A DNA stretch of 64,000 nt from positions 1,736,001 to 1,800,000 of the forward strand of contig NZ_CP061314.1 in NCBI RefSeq assembly GCF_018688255.1. Reading direction: 5' to 3'. A program made the translations under genes and the position numbers. Source of the stretch: Polynucleobacter corsicus (GTDB taxonomy: Bacteria > Pseudomonadota > Gammaproteobacteria > Burkholderiales > Burkholderiaceae). The notes below the pieces were generated by a model. It saw only the letters and a program-made list of their open reading frames with translations. It did not search any database and had not been told where the DNA came from. Every line of letters begins with the position of its first letter. Position 1 is the stretch's first letter. This document shows, in pieces, positions 62,026 to 64,000 of this stretch.

Positions 62026-62838
62026 TCAAACGATCTTAATGCTTAAATCCGGCAAATTATCGATAGTGCATCGAATGACATCACCACGAATCACTGGCCC
62101 CACATTCTCAGGGGTACCAGAGTAAATAATGTCACCAGGAAATAATTCATTTGCCTCGGATAGCTTGGCAATTTGCTCTGCTACCGACCAAATCATTTGA
62201 TCTAAATTGGCCTTCTGTTTCACAACCCCGTTTACAGAAAGGGAAATTGTGCCTTTAGTAAAGTGGCCCACCTGACCCACTCGAAAGATTGGTCCAATAG
62301 GAGCTGAATAGTCAAAAGATTTACCAATTTCCCAGGGCTTTTTTTGATCGCCCATAAAGCGCTGTAAATCACGGCGTGTCATATCTAAACCTAGGGCGTA
62401 ACCGAACACATACTCCAATGCCTTCTCTACGGGGATATTCTTTCCACCCTGATTGAGAGCCGCAACTAACTCAACCTCGTAGTGATAGTTTTTGGTAAGA
62501 GATGGATAAGGATGATCCACTAGCTTATTTGGCGCTACAAACTGAATGGCATCTGTTGGCTTCTGAAAAAAGAATGGCGGCTCCCGAGTAGGATCAGATC
62601 CCATCTCACGTGCATGGGCTGCATAGTTTCTACCGATACAGTAAATACGACGAACAGGAAATTCAACATCACTTCCTGCAACAGGTATCAGCGTTTGCGC
62701 CACTACGAAAGGGGTCTGGATTGAGTCACCCGACTTGTGAGCCTGAGCGCCAGCAACCAATCCAACCGAAGAGAGTGATGCAACACCGAGCTTAATCGCA
62801 TTACGACGACTAAGAAGATCGTTTTCTTGATTTGACAT
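62026..62838 (-). CDS. Fumarylacetoacetate hydrolase family protein with Tat-type signal
   Basis: A 270-residue FAH-family enzyme; members hydrolyse or decarboxylate 2-oxo-acid ring-cleavage products such as fumarylpyruvate. The core has IYCIGRNYAAHAREMG near 65, the metal-binding YEVELVAAL near 118, FGYALGLDMTRRDLQ near 142, and GDIIYSGTPENVGP near 236. The N terminus is unusual: LLSRRNAIKLGVASLSSVGLV at about 8-28 fits a twin-arginine signal (SRRxxxK plus a hydrophobic core), cut after about AQA. The frame is open to 62883, but AAAGGGG before the ATG at 62838 decides the start. The substrate is unknown. Confidence 0.87.
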   Translation of the reverse strand: MSNQENDLLSRRNAIKLGVASLSSVGLVAGAQAHKSGDSIQTPFVVAQTLIPVAGSDVEFPVRRIYCIGRNYAAHAREMGSDPTREPPFFFQKPTDAIQFVAPNKLVDHPYPSLTKNYHYEVELVAALNQGGKNIPVEKALEYVFGYALGLDMTRRDLQRFMGDQKKPWEIGKSFDYSAPIGPIFRVGQVGHFTKGTISLSVNGVVKQKANLDQMIWSVAEQIAKLSEANELFPGDIIYSGTPENVGPVIRGDVIRCTIDNLPDLSIKIV

Positions 62839-62936
62839 GCCTAACCCCTTTAAAAAGATAAGCAATCGTAATCCCATTCCCAAATATATACATTAGGAAA
62901 ACCCCCCAGCGCAATCGCCGGTAGTGCTGAATAAAA

Positions 62937-62963
62937 AAACCCGACCACATAGTGGTCGGGTTT
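62937..62963 (-). terminator. Intrinsic terminator of the MHS transporter gene
   Basis: A 12-bp perfect stem, AAACCCGACCAC/GTGGTCGGGTTT, with loop ATA, followed on the minus strand by seven T residues. It lies 25 bases after the stop of the transporter gene. Confidence 0.93.
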
Positions 62964-62988
62964 AGTTTTTGAAGCAGACTAATGAAAC

Positions 62989-64000
62989 TTAGTCTTTAGC
63001 GTAGATATCGACGTCTTTAGTTTCTTTAATAAACAGTACACCGATTACCAATGTCACCGCAGCGATGATGATTGGATACCAGAGGCCGTAGTAAATATTA
63101 CCGTTTTGCGCTACCAAGGCAAAGGAGATCGTTGGCAACAAGCCACCGAACCAACCGTTACCAATATGGTATGGCAAGGACATCGAGGTGTAACGAATAC
63201 GGGTTGGGAACATCTCAACCAACATCGCTGCAATTGGGCCATAAACCATGGTTACCAAGATCACCAAAATCACCAAGATACCTAAAACAGCAGGAAGATT
63301 AATGGCAGCAGGGTCAGCTTTTGCAGGATAACCAGCAGCATTCAATGCCTCACGAATGGCCTTCTTGAACTCTGCATCTTTTGCTTTCGCATCAGCTGGA
63401 GCCATACCCTTAGCGGAGTAGCCTTCGATCTCTGTGTCGCCAATCTTCACAACAGCGGTACCACCGGCTGGGCCAGCAATCGTTGTGTAACTTGCAGAGT
63501 TAGAAGCCATCACCTGCTTTGCAATATCGCAAGAGCTAGTGAACTTAGCAGTACCTGTTGGGTTGAACTGGAAAGTACATTCGTTCAAATCAGCAGTAAT
63601 ACTTGCTGGTGCAATCGCCATTGCTTTTTCCAATGCTGGATTAGCAAAGTGGGTTAAGCCATTAAACAATGAAACTGGGGTGTTAGGGATATACAAAATG
63701 ATGGCAAACAACAGGCCAGCCATGATGATTACCTTACGACCAATCTTGTCAGACAAGCTACCGAATACTACGAAGAATGGTGTGCCGATTACCAATGAAG
63801 CAGCAATCAACAAGTTCGCAGTCTTAGGATCTACCTTCAATACTTGAGTGAGGTAAAACAAAGCATAGAACTGGCCTGTGTACCAAACCACTGCTTGACC
63901 TGCAACCAGGCCAAACAATGCCAAGATCACAATCTTCAAGTTTTTCCATTGACCAAAAGACTCGGTCAAAGGTGCTTTAGACAATTTGCCTTCATCTTTC
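62989..64000 (-). CDS. MFS transporter, metabolite:H+ symporter (MHS) type; C-terminal part, start outside window
   Basis: The frame is open to the right edge (the codon at 63984 is an internal TTG Leu), so only the last 336 or so residues are seen. They match the second half of an MHS-type sugar/metabolite porter: a helix, then GSLSDKIGRKVIIMAG, the loop 8-9 signature. Between the next two helices lies an unusual hydrophilic insert of about 130 residues (about 63300-63684) with two Cys (NECTF and SSCD). By topology it would be periplasmic. Two or three further helices and a short tail, KETKDVDIYAKD, follow. The substrate is unknown. Confidence 0.88.
   Translation of the reverse strand, partial: KDEGKLSKAPLTESFGQWKNLKIVILALFGLVAGQAVVWYTGQFYALFYLTQVLKVDPKTANLLIAASLVIGTPFFVVFGSLSDKIGRKVIIMAGLLFAIILYIPNTPVSLFNGLTHFANPALEKAMAIAPASITADLNECTFQFNPTGTAKFTSSCDIAKQVMASNSASYTTIAGPAGGTAVVKIGDTEIEGYSAKGMAPADAKAKDAEFKKAIREALNAAGYPAKADPAAINLPAVLGILVILVILVTMVYGPIAAMLVEMFPTRIRYTSMSLPYHIGNGWFGGLLPTISFALVAQNGNIYYGLWYPIIIAAVTLVIGVLFIKETKDVDIYAKD

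Noticed and set aside
63984..63984. Start codon of the last transporter at this position
   Set aside because: The codon is TTG and the frame is open to the window edge; the protein lacks its first helices, so this is an internal Leu.

Overview
The window is a gene-dense stretch of chromosome from a betaproteobacterium of the order Burkholderiales. Gene content, gene order and protein style (glnE, a YhdP/AsmA giant, glcDEF, queA-tgt-yajC-secDF, the pgk-pyk-fba-purCEK cluster, recA-recX-sucCD, Bug-type receptors) most resemble Polynucleobacter, a freshwater genus with small compact genomes. The genus is inferred from recall of family resemblance, not from a search. About 59 protein genes and one tRNA gene were found. 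Intergenic gaps are very short, and several convergent genes abut or overlap.

Layout: 1-9.7 kb holds the start of glnE (runs off the left edge), yhdP, a nitrilase-like amidase, tldD and aroG. 9.7-15.9 kb holds a cobalamin adenosyltransferase, the glycolate oxidase operon glcDEF and, coupled to it, yggS and proC. 15.8-24.4 kb holds ubiA, recG and the queuosine/Sec translocase operon queA-tgt-yajC-secD-secF. 24.4-32.1 kb holds waaA, purB, a glutathione S-transferase, mnmA and the three-gene transhydrogenase operon. 32.1-34.5 kb holds a Bug receptor and an MFS carrier, convergent on a perfectly palindromic terminator. 34.7-36.8 kb is groSL under a CIRCE operator.

37.0-40.9 kb is the most distinctive part: an operon encoding a degenerate EAL-domain protein, a LuxR-type response regulator and a BvgS/EvgS-like hybrid histidine kinase. 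It looks like a complete phosphorelay with an EAL-type partner, reminiscent of BvgA/BvgS/BvgR. 40.9-50.0 kb holds dacB and the long minus-strand cluster pgk-pyk-fba-purC-purE-purK-tsaC. 50.2-55.7 kb holds ilvE, a small zinc-finger protein, waaF, two small unassigned genes, a BepA-like metalloprotease and moaC. 55.7-56.4 kb has an IS3-family remnant inside a 14-bp inverted repeat, next to a lone type IV pilin gene. 56.5-64 kb holds terC, sucCD, recX, recA (with a clear LexA box), a DUF2878-type membrane protein, tRNA-Met, a Tat-exported FAH-family enzyme and an MHS-type transporter cut by the right edge.

There is no rRNA, CRISPR array, prophage or intact insertion sequence. Most of the window is housekeeping. 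The points worth a second look are the EAL/RR/hybrid-kinase operon, a recurrent promoter geometry that predicts leaderless mRNAs (yhdP, aroG, pduO, gst, moaC), the IS remnant beside the pilin gene, the Tat signal on the FAH enzyme and the large periplasmic insert in the last transporter.
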